NCBI RefSeq assembly: GCF_003217215.1
Contig: NZ_QJTD01000001.1
Location: 434,001 to 498,000 of the forward strand
Reading direction: 5' to 3'
Source of the DNA: Winogradskyella epiphytica
GTDB lineage: Bacteria > Bacteroidota > Bacteroidia > Flavobacteriales > Flavobacteriaceae
DNA: 64,000 bases
Each line of letters opens with the position of its first letter. Within the stretch, counting starts at the first letter, position 1. Below are positions 51,814 to 61,318 of this stretch, piece after piece. Below the pieces are notes generated by a model. That model was not told the DNA's origin. It did no database searches and worked only from the letters and a program-made list of their open reading frames with translations. Made by a program: the position numbers and the translations under genes.

Positions 51814-52794
51814 ATGATATCTAAAGAAGACATTTTTAAAATAAAATCACAGGCAGATTTTGATGCTTTAGCATTAGATGTTTTTAAATTTCAGTTTGAA
51901 AACAATGGCGTCTATCGTTCATTTTGCGATTTGCTTTATAAAAATCCTTCAGATATTAAAAGTGTTTTCGAAATTCCATTTCTTCCCATTCAGTTTTTTA
52001 AAACGCATGAGGTCATAAGTTCAAGAGGTTCAATTGAAAAAACATTTACAAGTTCTGGCACAACAGGAAGTATTACTAGCAAACATTTAGTCACAGATAT
52101 AAAGTTATATGAAGAGAGTTATCTTAACGCTTTTAAACACTTCTATGGAAATATTGACGATTATGTAGTATTAGCTTTACTGCCCTCTTATTTAGAGCGT
52201 GACGGCTCTTCTCTTATTTATATGGTGAATGATTTAATTGATAAATCGCAACAGCCAGAAAGTGGATTCTATTTAAATAATCTGGAAGAGTTAGCTAACA
52301 CTTTGAACTCCCTAGAAGCTCGCAAACAAAAAACATTACTTATTGGCGTTTCATTTGCGCTTTTAGATTTAGTTGAACAGTTTCAACTCCACTTAAAACA
52401 TACTACTGTTATGGAAACTGGAGGTATGAAAGGCAGACGAAAAGAAATTATAAGACAAGAATTACATCAAATTTTACAATCGGGTTTTGGTGTCGAAAAA
52501 ATTCACAGTGAATATGGCATGACGGAACTTTTGAGTCAAGCCTATTCTAAAGGACATGGTATTTTTGAATGTCCGCCTTGGATGAAAATCCTAACACGTG
52601 ACACTGAAGATGCCCTCACTCTTCAAGAGCCCAATAAAACCGGTGGCATTAATATTATAGATTTAGCGAATATAAATTCCTGTTCATTTATTGCTACTCA
52701 AGATTTAGGAAGAGTTTATGACAACGGGCAATTTGAAATTATAGGTAGGTTTGACAATTCAGATATTAGAGGCTGCAACTTAATGGCTTTGTAA
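51814..52794 (+). CDS. LuxE/PaaK-like acyl-protein synthetase
   Basis: The 326-residue protein is related to LuxE acyl-protein synthetase, which activates fatty acids with ATP, and to AMP-forming PaaK-type ligases. Visible landmarks are FLPIQFFKTHEV, the ATP-binding FTSSGTTGSITSKHL and the later SEYGMTELLSQAYSKG, ending with DLGRVYDNGQFEIIGRFDNSDIRGCNLM. Stand-alone genes of this type occur in many non-luminous Bacteroidota; no luxCDAB genes are near. The substrate could be a surface or lipid precursor. It has a terminator at 52869-52903. Confidence 0.82.
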   Translation: MISKEDIFKIKSQADFDALALDVFKFQFENNGVYRSFCDLLYKNPSDIKSVFEIPFLPIQFFKTHEVISSRGSIEKTFTSSGTTGSITSKHLVTDIKLYEESYLNAFKHFYGNIDDYVVLALLPSYLERDGSSLIYMVNDLIDKSQQPESGFYLNNLEELANTLNSLEARKQKTLLIGVSFALLDLVEQFQLHLKHTTVMETGGMKGRRKEIIRQELHQILQSGFGVEKIHSEYGMTELLSQAYSKGHGIFECPPWMKILTRDTEDALTLQEPNKTGGINIIDLANINSCSFIATQDLGRVYDNGQFEIIGRFDNSDIRGCNLMAL

Positions 52795-52868
52795 GGAATT
52801 AAAATTATTTACGACTTATATATCACTGTGAAAAAGATTGATTTTCATTAGTTGATTGATTGGTTAGT

Positions 52869-52903
52869 GAGTGCTCTGTAGAAATATTGAGCACTCTTTT
52901 TTT
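52869..52903 (+). terminator. Terminator after the LuxE-like gene
   Basis: A perfect 8-bp stem (GAGTGCTC/GAGCACTC) with a 12-nt loop is followed by TTTTTTT. It ends the plus-strand gene just before the minus-strand terminator of tyrS. Confidence 0.85.
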
Positions 52904-52904
52904 G

Positions 52905-52946
52905 CAAAAAAAAAGACGCCACTACATTTAGATTAGCGACGTCTTT
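52905..52946 (-). terminator. Terminator of tyrS
   Basis: A 7-bp stem (AAAGACG/CGTCTTT) extended inward by further pairs with two mismatches is followed on the minus strand by about ten T, 20 bases past the tyrS stop. Confidence 0.75.
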
Positions 52947-52966
52947 AATATTTAAAAGCAAAGTTC

Positions 52967-54277
52967 TTAAACTACTTTCAAAATAAAATTAGTTTTCTTT
53001 CCTCTACTTATGATTACATATTTATCATGGATTAAATCTTCAGAAGATAAAATATAATCCTCTTTTACTTTTTCCTTATTCACAGCTACTGCATTTTCTT
53101 TCAAAGCTCTTCGTGCATCTCCATTAGAACTTAAGAAGTTTGTTTTTGCAGACAATGCACCAATCATATCAATACCTTCATTAAATTCTGCAGCTGAAAT
53201 TTCGGCTTGTTTTACACCTTCAAATACATCTAAGAATAAACCTTCAGACAATTGTTTAATTTCATTTTTAAAATCTTTGCTAAACAAAATTTCCGAAGCC
53301 TTAACCGCATTTTCGTAATCCTCTCTACTATGAACAAATACTGTTATTTCTTCGGCTAAACGCTTCTGTAATAAACGTAAATGTGGCGTTTCTTTATGAT
53401 CCTCGATTAATTTTTCAATCGTTTCTCTATCTAAAAATGTAAAAATTTTGATATACTTTTCAGCATCTTCATCTGTAGAGTTTAACCAAAACTGGTAGAA
53501 TTTATAAACCGAAGTTTTATCGGCATCTAGCCAAATATTCCCACCTTCACTTTTGCCAAATTTAGAACCATCTGCTTTTGTGATTAATGGACAGGTCATA
53601 GCATATGCTTTTGCTTGATCTTCTCCATCATGCATACGTCTTACTAATTCAGTTCCTGTTGTAATATTCCCCCATTGGTCACTTCCACCCATTTGTAACT
53701 TACAATCCATTGTTTTGTACAAATAATGAAAGTCGTATCCTTGAATTAACTGGTATGTAAATTCTGTAAACGACATTCCAACACTTCCTTCTTCCCCAGA
53801 AAAACGCTTTTTTACAGAATCCTTAGCCATCATATAATTCACCGTGATTCGTTTACCAACGTCACGAGCAAATTCGATAAAACTAAAATCTTTCATCCAG
53901 TCGTAGTTATTGACTAACACTGGAGCGTTTTTATCATTTGAATTAAAATCTAAGAATCGAGATAAAACTCTTTTTATTCCAGCAACATTTCGTTCTAAAG
54001 CTACCTCATCTAAAAGATTACGTTCGTCACTTTTTCCCGATGGATCTCCAATCATTCCAGTAGCGCCACCTACTAAGGCAACAGGCTTATGACCTGCTCT
54101 TTTTAAGTGAACCAATAAAATAATAGGCACTAAACTCCCTATGTGTAGTGAATCTGAAGTCGGATCAAAGCCAATATAAGCTGTCGTCATTTCCTTGTCT
54201 AATTGCTCCTCAGTTCCAGGCATGATATCATGTACCATTCCTCTCCAACGTAATTCTTCTACAAATTTATTTGCCAT
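52967..54277 (-). CDS. tyrS: Tyrosyl-tRNA synthetase
   Basis: The 436-residue class I synthetase has the HIGH-like motif LHIGSLVP (about 44-51), Tyr-binding [12 protein letters not shown] just before it, GGSDQWGNI, the KMSKS-like motif KFGKSEGGN, and a C-terminal S4-type RNA-binding domain (about 370-436). It charges tRNA-Tyr. Length is normal for bacterial TyrS. It is transcribed alone from the strong promoter at 54305-54334. Confidence 0.97.
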   Translation of the reverse strand: MANKFVEELRWRGMVHDIMPGTEEQLDKEMTTAYIGFDPTSDSLHIGSLVPIILLVHLKRAGHKPVALVGGATGMIGDPSGKSDERNLLDEVALERNVAGIKRVLSRFLDFNSNDKNAPVLVNNYDWMKDFSFIEFARDVGKRITVNYMMAKDSVKKRFSGEEGSVGMSFTEFTYQLIQGYDFHYLYKTMDCKLQMGGSDQWGNITTGTELVRRMHDGEDQAKAYAMTCPLITKADGSKFGKSEGGNIWLDADKTSVYKFYQFWLNSTDEDAEKYIKIFTFLDRETIEKLIEDHKETPHLRLLQKRLAEEITVFVHSREDYENAVKASEILFSKDFKNEIKQLSEGLFLDVFEGVKQAEISAAEFNEGIDMIGALSAKTNFLSSNGDARRALKENAVAVNKEKVKEDYILSSEDLIHDKYVIISRGKKTNFILKVV

Positions 54278-54304
54278 TGTCTTTTAGTTTCAAAATTGAT
54301 GTCG

Positions 54305-54334
54305 CAAAGATAGACTTCCCTTGCTAAAGACAAA
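54305..54334 (-). promoter_or_regulatory. Promoter of tyrS
   Basis: On the minus strand TTTG (54331-54334) and TATCTTTG (54305-54312) are 18 bases apart, the best full Bacteroidota promoter in the window, with a leader of about 20 bases. Confidence 0.7.
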
Positions 54335-54404
54335 AGACAATTTTAGCCCAATTTACAAGACTATATTTTTAAGAAAATAGCTTCAAAAAATGTAACTTTA
54401 CCAT

Positions 54405-55424
54405 ATGATATTAGTTACAGGAAGTACAGGATTAGTTGGCTCGCATTTACTATTTAAATTAATTAGTGATAATAAAAAAGTACGTGCTATTTACCGTCGT
54501 GAAAAAACACTAAATCGCGTTAAACACGTCTTCTCTTATTATAGTGATGATGCTGAGGCGCTATTTAACAAAATTGAATGGATTCAAGCGGATATTAATG
54601 ATATTCCTAAACTCCAAATGGCGTTTAAAGATGTAACTTATGTATATCATTGTGCCGCCTTTGTATCTTTTGAACCGGATAAATACAAGCAATTACGAAA
54701 AACTAATATTGAAGGTACTGCCAATATTGTAAACTTATCGATTAGTCACCAGATTAAAAAACTGTGCTATGTGAGTTCTATAGCCACTATAGGCCATCAC
54801 AGCAATCCTGAAACACTTATAGACGAACAAACCGAATGGAATTCAGAAGGTGATAATAGCATTTATGGTATAACGAAATACGGTGCCGAACTGGAAGTAT
54901 GGCGCGGAACTCAGGAAGGTTTAGATGCCGTCATTGTTAATCCAGGAATTATTTTAGGTCCAGGTTATTGGAATTCGGGTGGAAGTGGTAGCATTTTTAA
55001 ACGAATTTATAAAGGAATGACTTATTACACCACAGGTGTTACAGGATATGTAGATGTTTGGGATGTGGTTGAAGTCATGAAAAGACTTACGGAAAGCGAT
55101 ATTAAAAATGAAGGCTATATTTTAGTATCTGAAAACATGAATTTCAAAAACTTCATTCAAAAAACTGCTGAAGCCTTAAAGGTGGAAGCCCCGACAAAAG
55201 AAGCAAAATCTTGGTTGCTAAGCGTAGCTTGGAGGTTAGATTGGTTGAATTCTAAACTTTTTGGTAAACGCCGAAGTTTAACTAAACAAACTGCCAAATC
55301 ATTGCAAAACCTAAAGAGATACGATAATTCTAAGATAAAAACCGCTTTAAGTTTTGAATTTAAACCAATAGAAAAAGTTATCGAGGTGGTAAGTCAACGT
55401 TATCTTAACGATCTCGAAAGTTAG
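54405..55424 (+). CDS. NAD-dependent epimerase/dehydratase (extended SDR)
   Basis: The 339-residue protein is an extended short-chain dehydrogenase with the NAD-binding GSTGLVGSHL (6-15), CYVSSIATIGHH and the catalytic Y-x3-K motif in YGITKYGAELE. The C-terminal part resembles dihydroflavonol-4-reductase-like or 3-beta-HSD-like members; the sugar or steroid-like substrate cannot be told. It ends two bases from the convergent DUF4296 gene and starts just after a TAACTTTA element. Confidence 0.85.
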   Translation: MILVTGSTGLVGSHLLFKLISDNKKVRAIYRREKTLNRVKHVFSYYSDDAEALFNKIEWIQADINDIPKLQMAFKDVTYVYHCAAFVSFEPDKYKQLRKTNIEGTANIVNLSISHQIKKLCYVSSIATIGHHSNPETLIDEQTEWNSEGDNSIYGITKYGAELEVWRGTQEGLDAVIVNPGIILGPGYWNSGGSGSIFKRIYKGMTYYTTGVTGYVDVWDVVEVMKRLTESDIKNEGYILVSENMNFKNFIQKTAEALKVEAPTKEAKSWLLSVAWRLDWLNSKLFGKRRSLTKQTAKSLQNLKRYDNSKIKTALSFEFKPIEKVIEVVSQRYLNDLES

Positions 55425-55426
55425 AG

Positions 55427-55882
55427 TTATTGAAAAACAGCAGTTTTATTTGACTCCTCATTTAAAGGTTCTTTTAGATTATCCCCTTCCTTTCTCAAGG
55501 AGTCTCTTCGTTTTCTAAGAGAGTCACTTTCCCGATCTCTTATAACTTCTAGAGCTTTCTTTTCTCTCTCAAGCCTTTCTTTAACCTTAACCACTATCTC
55601 TTTATATGATTCTGCGTCATAGGCATAATAAATATTGTTATCGGCAAACTGAGTACTATCTATATTATATTTTTCTAAAATATAAGTTTCCGGCTTAAAG
55701 CCATTAACCTCCAGCAATGTCCTATTCACACTCTTCGCTCCGTTAATTACATATAAATCATAAAGCAATTCAGACATTTGACTTTTAGACAGCAAAGGGT
55801 TTGGCTTCTTTGGTGCATCCGAACTGTTGCAGCTTATAAGAAGACTGCCAATTGCAACTATTATAATTATATGCTTTAACAT
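55427..55882 (-). CDS. DUF4296 lipoprotein
   Basis: The 151-residue protein has a lipoprotein signal with lipidation Cys18 (GSLLISCNSS) and a DUF4296 domain (about 30-90: LLSKSQMSELLYDLYVINGAK and KPETYILEKYNIDSTQFADNNIYYA, read in parts). The rest is a highly charged coiled coil rich in Arg, Glu and Asp. The family is Bacteroidota-specific with unknown function. The gene starts one base after the dihydroorotase stop, so it is co-transcribed with it and with the GT2 gene upstream. Confidence 0.85.
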   Translation of the reverse strand: MLKHIIIIVAIGSLLISCNSSDAPKKPNPLLSKSQMSELLYDLYVINGAKSVNRTLLEVNGFKPETYILEKYNIDSTQFADNNIYYAYDAESYKEIVVKVKERLEREKKALEVIRDRESDSLRKRRDSLRKEGDNLKEPLNEESNKTAVFQ

Positions 55883-55883
55883 C

Positions 55884-57227
55884 TTATCTATTAAAAGTTA
55901 GTCGTTTTCCTGCTTTAACATCTAAAACTTTAAAGTTATTATAGGCTAGTTTTCCATTAACAAAGGTATGTGTAATTCGACTTTTAAATGTATTACCTTC
56001 AAAAGGAGACCAACCACATTTGTATAAAATATTACTTTTATTAACTGTCCAAGGACTCTGTGGGTCTACAATAACTAAATCTGCATAATATCCTTCTCTT
56101 ATGAAACCTCGTTTTTCAACTTCAAAAAGAATGGCTGGGTTATGACACGCTTTCTCAACGATTTTCTCTACAGAAATTTTACCTTGATGATGAGCTTCCA
56201 TTAACGAAACTAAAGCATGCTGTACTAATGGCCCTCCAGACGGAGCACTTGTATAAGGGTTGTTTTTTTCCTCTAAGGTATGAGGCGCATGGTCTGTTGC
56301 TATCACATCAATTCTATCATCTAGCAAAGCTTTCCATAGTTGATCTCTATCATTAGATGTTTTCACCGCTGGATTCCATTTAATATGACTTCCCTTTCTC
56401 GCATAATCCTCATCTGAGAACCATAAATGATGTACACAAACTTCTGCTGTAATCTTTTTATCTTTTAAAGGAATTTTATTTGAAAACAAATTGGTTTCCT
56501 TTCCGGTAGATACGTGAAAAATATGCAACCTTGCTCCTGTCTTCTTTGCTAATTCTATGGCTTTTGAAGACGATAAATAACAGGCTTCTTCACTTCGGAT
56601 TTTAGGATGCAACTCCATTGGAATATCATCACCATACTCCGCAATGTATTTATCTAAATTTGCTTTTATTGTATCCTCGTCCTCACAATGTACTGAAATC
56701 AACATTTTTGTACTTGTAAATATCTTCTCCAATACCTCAGGATTATCTACCAACATGTTTCCTGTTGAAGATCCTAAAAACAGCTTCAAACCTGCCACTG
56801 TTTTTGTATCTACTTTTAATATCTCGTCTAAATTATCGTTTGTTCCTCCAAACATAAATGAGTAATTAGCGTAAGATGATTCGGCCGCAATAGCAAATTT
56901 TTCTTCTAATTTTTCTATGGTCGTTGTTTGTGGATTTGTATTTGGCATTTCTATAAATGATGTAATACCACCAGCTATAGCCGCTTTTGATTCGGTTTCA
57001 ATGTTTGCTTTATGTGTTAAACCAGGCTCTCTAAAATGCACTTGATCGTCAATCATTCCAGGAAACACATAATTCCCCTCTACATCGACAACTAAAATAT
57101 CAGCAGATTTAACACTTATAGAAGTTTCAATTTCTTTTATAATATCATCTTCAATAAGAATATCACCTTCAAAGATTTTTCCTTCGTTGACTATTCTTGC
57201 ATTTTTTATGAGGGTATTTCGTATCAT
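55884..57227 (-). CDS. pyrC: Dihydroorotase
   Basis: The 447-residue enzyme is an amidohydrolase-fold dihydroorotase of the longer type I group, forming dihydroorotate in pyrimidine synthesis. Visible motifs are [32 protein letters not shown] and the catalytic ATDHAPHT. The usual first-strand metal pair HxH reads Gln62-Val-His64, as I recall for other Bacteroidota copies, so the gene is probably functional. It lies between the GT2 gene (six bases away) and DUF4296 (one base). The PyrC symbol is by function. Confidence 0.92.
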   Translation of the reverse strand: MIRNTLIKNARIVNEGKIFEGDILIEDDIIKEIETSISVKSADILVVDVEGNYVFPGMIDDQVHFREPGLTHKANIETESKAAIAGGITSFIEMPNTNPQTTTIEKLEEKFAIAAESSYANYSFMFGGTNDNLDEILKVDTKTVAGLKLFLGSSTGNMLVDNPEVLEKIFTSTKMLISVHCEDEDTIKANLDKYIAEYGDDIPMELHPKIRSEEACYLSSSKAIELAKKTGARLHIFHVSTGKETNLFSNKIPLKDKKITAEVCVHHLWFSDEDYARKGSHIKWNPAVKTSNDRDQLWKALLDDRIDVIATDHAPHTLEEKNNPYTSAPSGGPLVQHALVSLMEAHHQGKISVEKIVEKACHNPAILFEVEKRGFIREGYYADLVIVDPQSPWTVNKSNILYKCGWSPFEGNTFKSRITHTFVNGKLAYNNFKVLDVKAGKRLTFNR

Positions 57228-57233
57228 CTTTTA

Positions 57234-57956
57234 TTAATTAGCAAATAAACTTTTTAACTTTAAACTAATCACTCCAAAAATAGCTTCAGAAATAATACTT
57301 CCGCTCATTTTTGATTTTCCTTTGGTTCTATCTTTAAATATAACCGGTATTTCAACTATTTTAAACCCTTTTTTATGGGCTTTAAATTTCATTTCAATTT
57401 GAAAAGCATAACCAACAAATTTTACTTTTTTAAGGTTAATTGCTTCTAGAACTTCTCTTTTATAACAAACGAAACCTGCCGTGGAGTCTTTAACTTTCAT
57501 CCGTGTTATTAGTCTTACGTATCGAGATGCCCCATAAGATAAGAGAATACGTGACAATGGCCAATTCACAACAGTAATTCCCTTTACATATCTAGAACCT
57601 ACCGCAATATCTCCTCCGCCTGTTGCACAAGCATCGTACAGCTTTATTAAGTCGTCAGGGTTATGCGAAAAATCGGCATCCATTTCAAAGATGTAGTTAT
57701 AAGATTTTTCTAATGCCCATTCAAATCCAGCTATATAAGCCGTACCCAAGCCACTCTTTTCTCTTCGTTCTAATAAATGTAGCTGGTCTTTAAATTCCTC
57801 TTGTAAAATTTTAACAGCTTTACTAGTAGAGTCTGGTGAATTATCATCTACAATAAGAACATGAAACCTTTTTGGCTGAGAAAACACAGCTCTTATTATG
57901 GCTTCGATATTTTCTATCTCATTGTATGTTGGAATAATGACAATAGCGTCAGACAT
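57234..57956 (-). CDS. Polyprenol-phosphate mannose synthase-like GT2
   Basis: The 240-residue protein is a GT2 glycosyltransferase of the dolichol-phosphate mannose synthase group: IIPTYNEIENI, LIVDDNSPDST, the DxD region in EMDADFSHNP, and PVIFKDRTKGKSKMSG at the end. There is no C-terminal membrane segment, so it is the soluble, short form. It would charge polyprenyl phosphate with mannose or a similar sugar. It is first in the operon with dihydroorotase and DUF4296 behind a TACTTTTG element. Confidence 0.9.
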   Translation of the reverse strand: MSDAIVIIPTYNEIENIEAIIRAVFSQPKRFHVLIVDDNSPDSTSKAVKILQEEFKDQLHLLERREKSGLGTAYIAGFEWALEKSYNYIFEMDADFSHNPDDLIKLYDACATGGGDIAVGSRYVKGITVVNWPLSRILLSYGASRYVRLITRMKVKDSTAGFVCYKREVLEAINLKKVKFVGYAFQIEMKFKAHKKGFKIVEIPVIFKDRTKGKSKMSGSIISEAIFGVISLKLKSLFAN

Positions 57957-58001
57957 AAACTCATTTTTAAATACTCTTTTGAGTAGCTATTAGAATTTCA
58001 A

Positions 58002-58009
58002 CAAAAGTA
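58002..58009 (-). promoter_or_regulatory. -10 element of the GT2-pyrC-DUF4296 operon
   Basis: On the minus strand this reads TACTTTTG, a perfect match 45 bases before the start. Confidence 0.45.
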
Positions 58010-58149
58010 AAGTTTTTAATGGATTATAGGGCGGAATTAACGTTTTTGATAGATAAGATTTTTGTTCATTGCTTATATGAAAATTTTATTTTAAGCCATT
58101 TTAATATTTAATTGGTATTAGCTTAATATTCTTCATAATTTAGCAGCAT

Positions 58150-58800
58150 ATGCGAAATTATATTACACACGAGTGGTTCACTATATTCACAATGATAGGG
58201 TTATTTTCCGTTGTTGTGGCTAAGTTTTTAAACACACTTAGATTTAACGATTTTATCTACGTAATCGGTAATTCGCGCTACCTTAAGATTTACTCTAAAG
58301 ATCAAAAATTTATCGATCAATTTGACAGCGTCTTATTCATAAACCTCAGTGTCTCACTCAGTATTTTTACATATTTCGCTTATTCTACATTTGTCTCACC
58401 ATTAAATTTTGAACTCGTTAGTTTCTTAAAGTTATTATTTGCAGTTTCAACCATAATTATAATTAAAACCTTACTAGAACGCCTCATAGGAAGCCTTTTT
58501 GAAATAGATAGCATGATTGATGATTATTTATTTCAAAAAACCACATTTAAAAACTATTCTGGTTTGCTCTTTTTTATGGCAAATTTGTTTTTATTATATA
58601 CCAAATATTCGGCAGAAATTGTACTCATCATAGCGTTTACAATGGTTTGTATCATAAACTTTGTAGGATTTTTAATATCATATAAATCTTATCAAAAATC
58701 AATAAACCCTAACTTTTTCTATTTTATTTTGTATCTTTGCGCTCTCGAAATCGGACCTTATATTCTTTTGTATAAGGTAATTAGAGAATATAACGTTTAA
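58150..58800 (+). CDS. DUF4271 membrane protein
   Basis: The 216-residue protein has about six hydrophobic segments (for example 11-30, 63-80, 93-112, 135-160, 170-205) and matches DUF4271, a Bacteroidota-specific membrane family of unknown function. The C-terminal half is rich in Phe and Leu (FFYFILYLCALEIGPYILL). It lies 16 bases before hemD on the same strand, a linkage seen widely in flavobacteria. A perfect -10 element for hemD is inside its last 70 bases. Confidence 0.85.
   Translation: MRNYITHEWFTIFTMIGLFSVVVAKFLNTLRFNDFIYVIGNSRYLKIYSKDQKFIDQFDSVLFINLSVSLSIFTYFAYSTFVSPLNFELVSFLKLLFAVSTIIIIKTLLERLIGSLFEIDSMIDDYLFQKTTFKNYSGLLFFMANLFLLYTKYSAEIVLIIAFTMVCIINFVGFLISYKSYQKSINPNFFYFILYLCALEIGPYILLYKVIREYNV
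58732..58739 (+). promoter_or_regulatory. Internal -10 element of hemD
   Basis: TATCTTTG is a perfect TAnnTTTG match located inside the end of DUF4271, 77 bases before the hemD ATG at 58817. It suggests that hemD can be transcribed separately. Confidence 0.5.
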
Positions 58801-58816
58801 AACACCAGGTTTACCT

Positions 58817-59566
58817 ATGAAAGTTAAAACGATTTTAGTATCGCAACCAGAGCCTAAAATAGAGAACTCTCCATACTTTGATTTACAAGAAAAACAAAAA
58901 GTAAAAGTGGACTTTAGACCCTTCATTCATGTTGAAGGTGTATCAGCTAAGGATATAAGGCAACAAAAAGTGGATCTTAGTAAATATACAGCAATCATTC
59001 TTACTAGTAGAAATTCAGTAGATCACTTCTTTAGAGTTGCAGATGAGATGCGTTTTAAAGTACCTGATTCTATGAAGTACTTTTGCCAGTCTGAAGCAGT
59101 TGCGTATTACTTACAGAAATATGTAGTTTATAGAAAACGAAAAATTTATGTTGGTAAACGAACATTTGAAGACTTAATGCCTTTGATTAAGAAGTATAAG
59201 GACGAAGCCTTTTTACTTCCAACTACAGATAAGGTAAAACCAGAAATTCCAACTTTATTAAATGAATTAGGAGTTAATTGGAAACAAGCCACATTTTACA
59301 AAACTGTAATTAGTGATTTATCTGATTTGGCAGATGTGTATTATGATATATTAGTATTCTTCAGTCCTTCTGGAATAGAATCATTGTTCCATAATTTTCC
59401 AGATTTCCAACAAAATAACACACGTATAGCTGTCTTTGGAAACACAACAGTTAAGGCTGTAAAGGAAAAAGGATTACGTGTAGACATTTCTGCACCAACT
59501 CCTGAAACACCTTCAATGACTATGGCTTTACAGAAATATATTGATTCTGTAAATAAAGGCAAATAG
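58817..59566 (+). CDS. hemD: Uroporphyrinogen-III synthase
   Basis: The 249-residue protein fits HemD: two alternating alpha/beta lobes with TAIILTSRNSVDHFF (about 54-68), a central FLLPTTDKVKPEIPTLLNELG segment and ILVFFSPSGIESLFHN at about 180. It cyclises hydroxymethylbilane in tetrapyrrole synthesis. HemD sequences diverge strongly, so the call rests on this pattern and on the conserved DUF4271 linkage. It ends in a terminator shared with pckA. Confidence 0.88.
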   Translation: MKVKTILVSQPEPKIENSPYFDLQEKQKVKVDFRPFIHVEGVSAKDIRQQKVDLSKYTAIILTSRNSVDHFFRVADEMRFKVPDSMKYFCQSEAVAYYLQKYVVYRKRKIYVGKRTFEDLMPLIKKYKDEAFLLPTTDKVKPEIPTLLNELGVNWKQATFYKTVISDLSDLADVYYDILVFFSPSGIESLFHNFPDFQQNNTRIAVFGNTTVKAVKEKGLRVDISAPTPETPSMTMALQKYIDSVNKGK

Positions 59567-59581
59567 TTTCAACAATAAGAT

Positions 59582-59617
59582 AAAAAAAAGGGATTCTAAA
59601 TTTAGAATCCCTTTTTT
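59582..59617. terminator. Bidirectional terminator between hemD and pckA
   Basis: A perfect 9-bp stem with AATT loop (GGGATTCTA/TAGAATCCC), flanked by A and T runs on both sides, lies between the convergent hemD and pckA genes and can end both transcripts. Confidence 0.88.
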
Positions 59618-59636
59618 ATTTATATATAACTAAGTA

Positions 59637-61253
59637 CTAAAACATATAACGCTGCGGTCCACCACGTCTAACTTCTTCAGACGCATTAGATTCGTACTTT
59701 TTAAAATTCTCTCTAAAAGCATTTGCTAATTTAAATGCCATAGTATAATATGCTTTGTCATCTTTCCATGTAGCTCTTGGGCTTAATACTTCAGTTGGCA
59801 CTCCAGGACAAGTTCTTGGTTGCGCTACTCCAAATACTGAATGAATATGATAATTCTCATAAGTATAGTCACCTAATTCACCATTTAATGCTGCATTAAT
59901 CATAGCACGCGTGTATTTTAATTTCATACGTGTTCCTACACCGTAAGGACCACCTGTCCAGCCAGTATTCACTAACCAAACATTAACACCTGCATCTAAC
60001 ATCTTTTTACTTAACATATCTCCATATTCCGTTGGGTGTAATGGCATAAATGGCGCTCCAAAACAAGCTGAAAAACTTGGCACTGGCTCTACAACTCCTG
60101 CTTCTGTACCAGCTACTTTAGCTGTATAACCTGAAATAAAGTGATATGCTGCTTGGCTTGGTGTTAACTTAGATATTGGAGGCAATACTCCAAACGCATC
60201 TGCCGTTAAGAAAAAGATATTCTTTGGATTGGCTCCTACTGAAGGTTTTCTAACATTATCTATATGATAAATAGGGTAACTTACTCTCGTGTTTTGTGTA
60301 ATAGAAGTGTCAGCAAAATCAACGTTGCCTTGCTCATCCAAAATCACATTTTCTAAGATTGCTCCTTTTTTAATGGCACCATATATTTCTGGCTCTTGCT
60401 CTTGCGATAAATTAATCACCTTAGCATAACATCCACCTTCAAAATTGAAAACTGTATTTTCTTTAGTCCAACCGTGCTCATCGTCTCCAATTAAGCTACG
60501 ATTTGGATCTGTAGATAAGGTTGTCTTACCAGTTCCAGATAATCCGAAGAAAATAGACGTATCTCCTTCTTTTCCAACGTTTGCACTACAGTGCATTGGT
60601 AAAGTCTCCTTAAATACAGGAAGAATAAAGTTAAGCGCAGAGAAAATACCTTTCTTAATTTCACCTGTATAACCAGTACCACCAATTAGAGCTATCTTTC
60701 TAGTAAAATCTAAAATAGCGAAATTATGCTGACGTGTTCCATCGGCTTCAGGATCTGCCATAAAGCCTGGAGCGTTAACAACAGTCCATTCTGGTGTAAA
60801 ATCTTTTAACTCTTCCTCTGTAGGACGTAAGAACATATTGTGAGCAAACATATTACTCCAAGGATATTCAGTGATTACCCTAATATTAAGCTTATAGTTC
60901 TCATCTGCACAGGCGTAGCTATCACGCACATATACATCCTTTTCAGATAAATAATCAACAACCTTATCGTAAAGCTTTTGAAATTTATCGCTATCAAAAG
61001 GAATGTTGATATCTCCCCACCAAACTCTATCTTTAGTGACATCATCCTTTACTATGAATCTATCTAATGGCGAACGCCCAGTAAACTCACCTGTATTAAC
61101 AGCTATTGCTCCTAATGATGATTCTACACCTTGGCCTTTAGCAATAGTTTCAGCATGAAGCTCATCTGAAGATAATTGATACTTGACTTTAGCATTTTTA
61201 ATGCCGTATTGATCTAACGAAATCGATTTCGTTGATTGTGTATGGTTTACCAT
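59637..61253 (-). CDS. pckA: Phosphoenolpyruvate carboxykinase (ATP)
   Basis: The 538-residue enzyme is ATP-type PEPCK, the entry step of gluconeogenesis. The kinase 1a P-loop reads GLSGTGKTTLSTDP (about 247-260), the kinase 2 motif is LIGDDEHGW, and the adenine-binding end is FGVAQPRTCPGVP. The N-terminal EFTGRSPLDRFIVKD segment also fits. Length is normal. Its promoter is at 61277-61284; DUF423 lies upstream on the same strand but with its own promoter. Confidence 0.97.
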   Translation of the reverse strand: MVNHTQSTKSISLDQYGIKNAKVKYQLSSDELHAETIAKGQGVESSLGAIAVNTGEFTGRSPLDRFIVKDDVTKDRVWWGDINIPFDSDKFQKLYDKVVDYLSEKDVYVRDSYACADENYKLNIRVITEYPWSNMFAHNMFLRPTEEELKDFTPEWTVVNAPGFMADPEADGTRQHNFAILDFTRKIALIGGTGYTGEIKKGIFSALNFILPVFKETLPMHCSANVGKEGDTSIFFGLSGTGKTTLSTDPNRSLIGDDEHGWTKENTVFNFEGGCYAKVINLSQEQEPEIYGAIKKGAILENVILDEQGNVDFADTSITQNTRVSYPIYHIDNVRKPSVGANPKNIFFLTADAFGVLPPISKLTPSQAAYHFISGYTAKVAGTEAGVVEPVPSFSACFGAPFMPLHPTEYGDMLSKKMLDAGVNVWLVNTGWTGGPYGVGTRMKLKYTRAMINAALNGELGDYTYENYHIHSVFGVAQPRTCPGVPTEVLSPRATWKDDKAYYTMAFKLANAFRENFKKYESNASEEVRRGGPQRYMF

Positions 61254-61276
61254 AATTGTTGTGTTATTTTAGATTG

Positions 61277-61284
61277 CAAAATTA
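61277..61284 (-). promoter_or_regulatory. -10 element of pckA
   Basis: On the minus strand this reads TAATTTTG, a perfect match 23 bases before the start. Confidence 0.55.
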
Positions 61285-61318
61285 TAATTTTATTTCAATA
61301 AAACGCTTAAGATTAACA

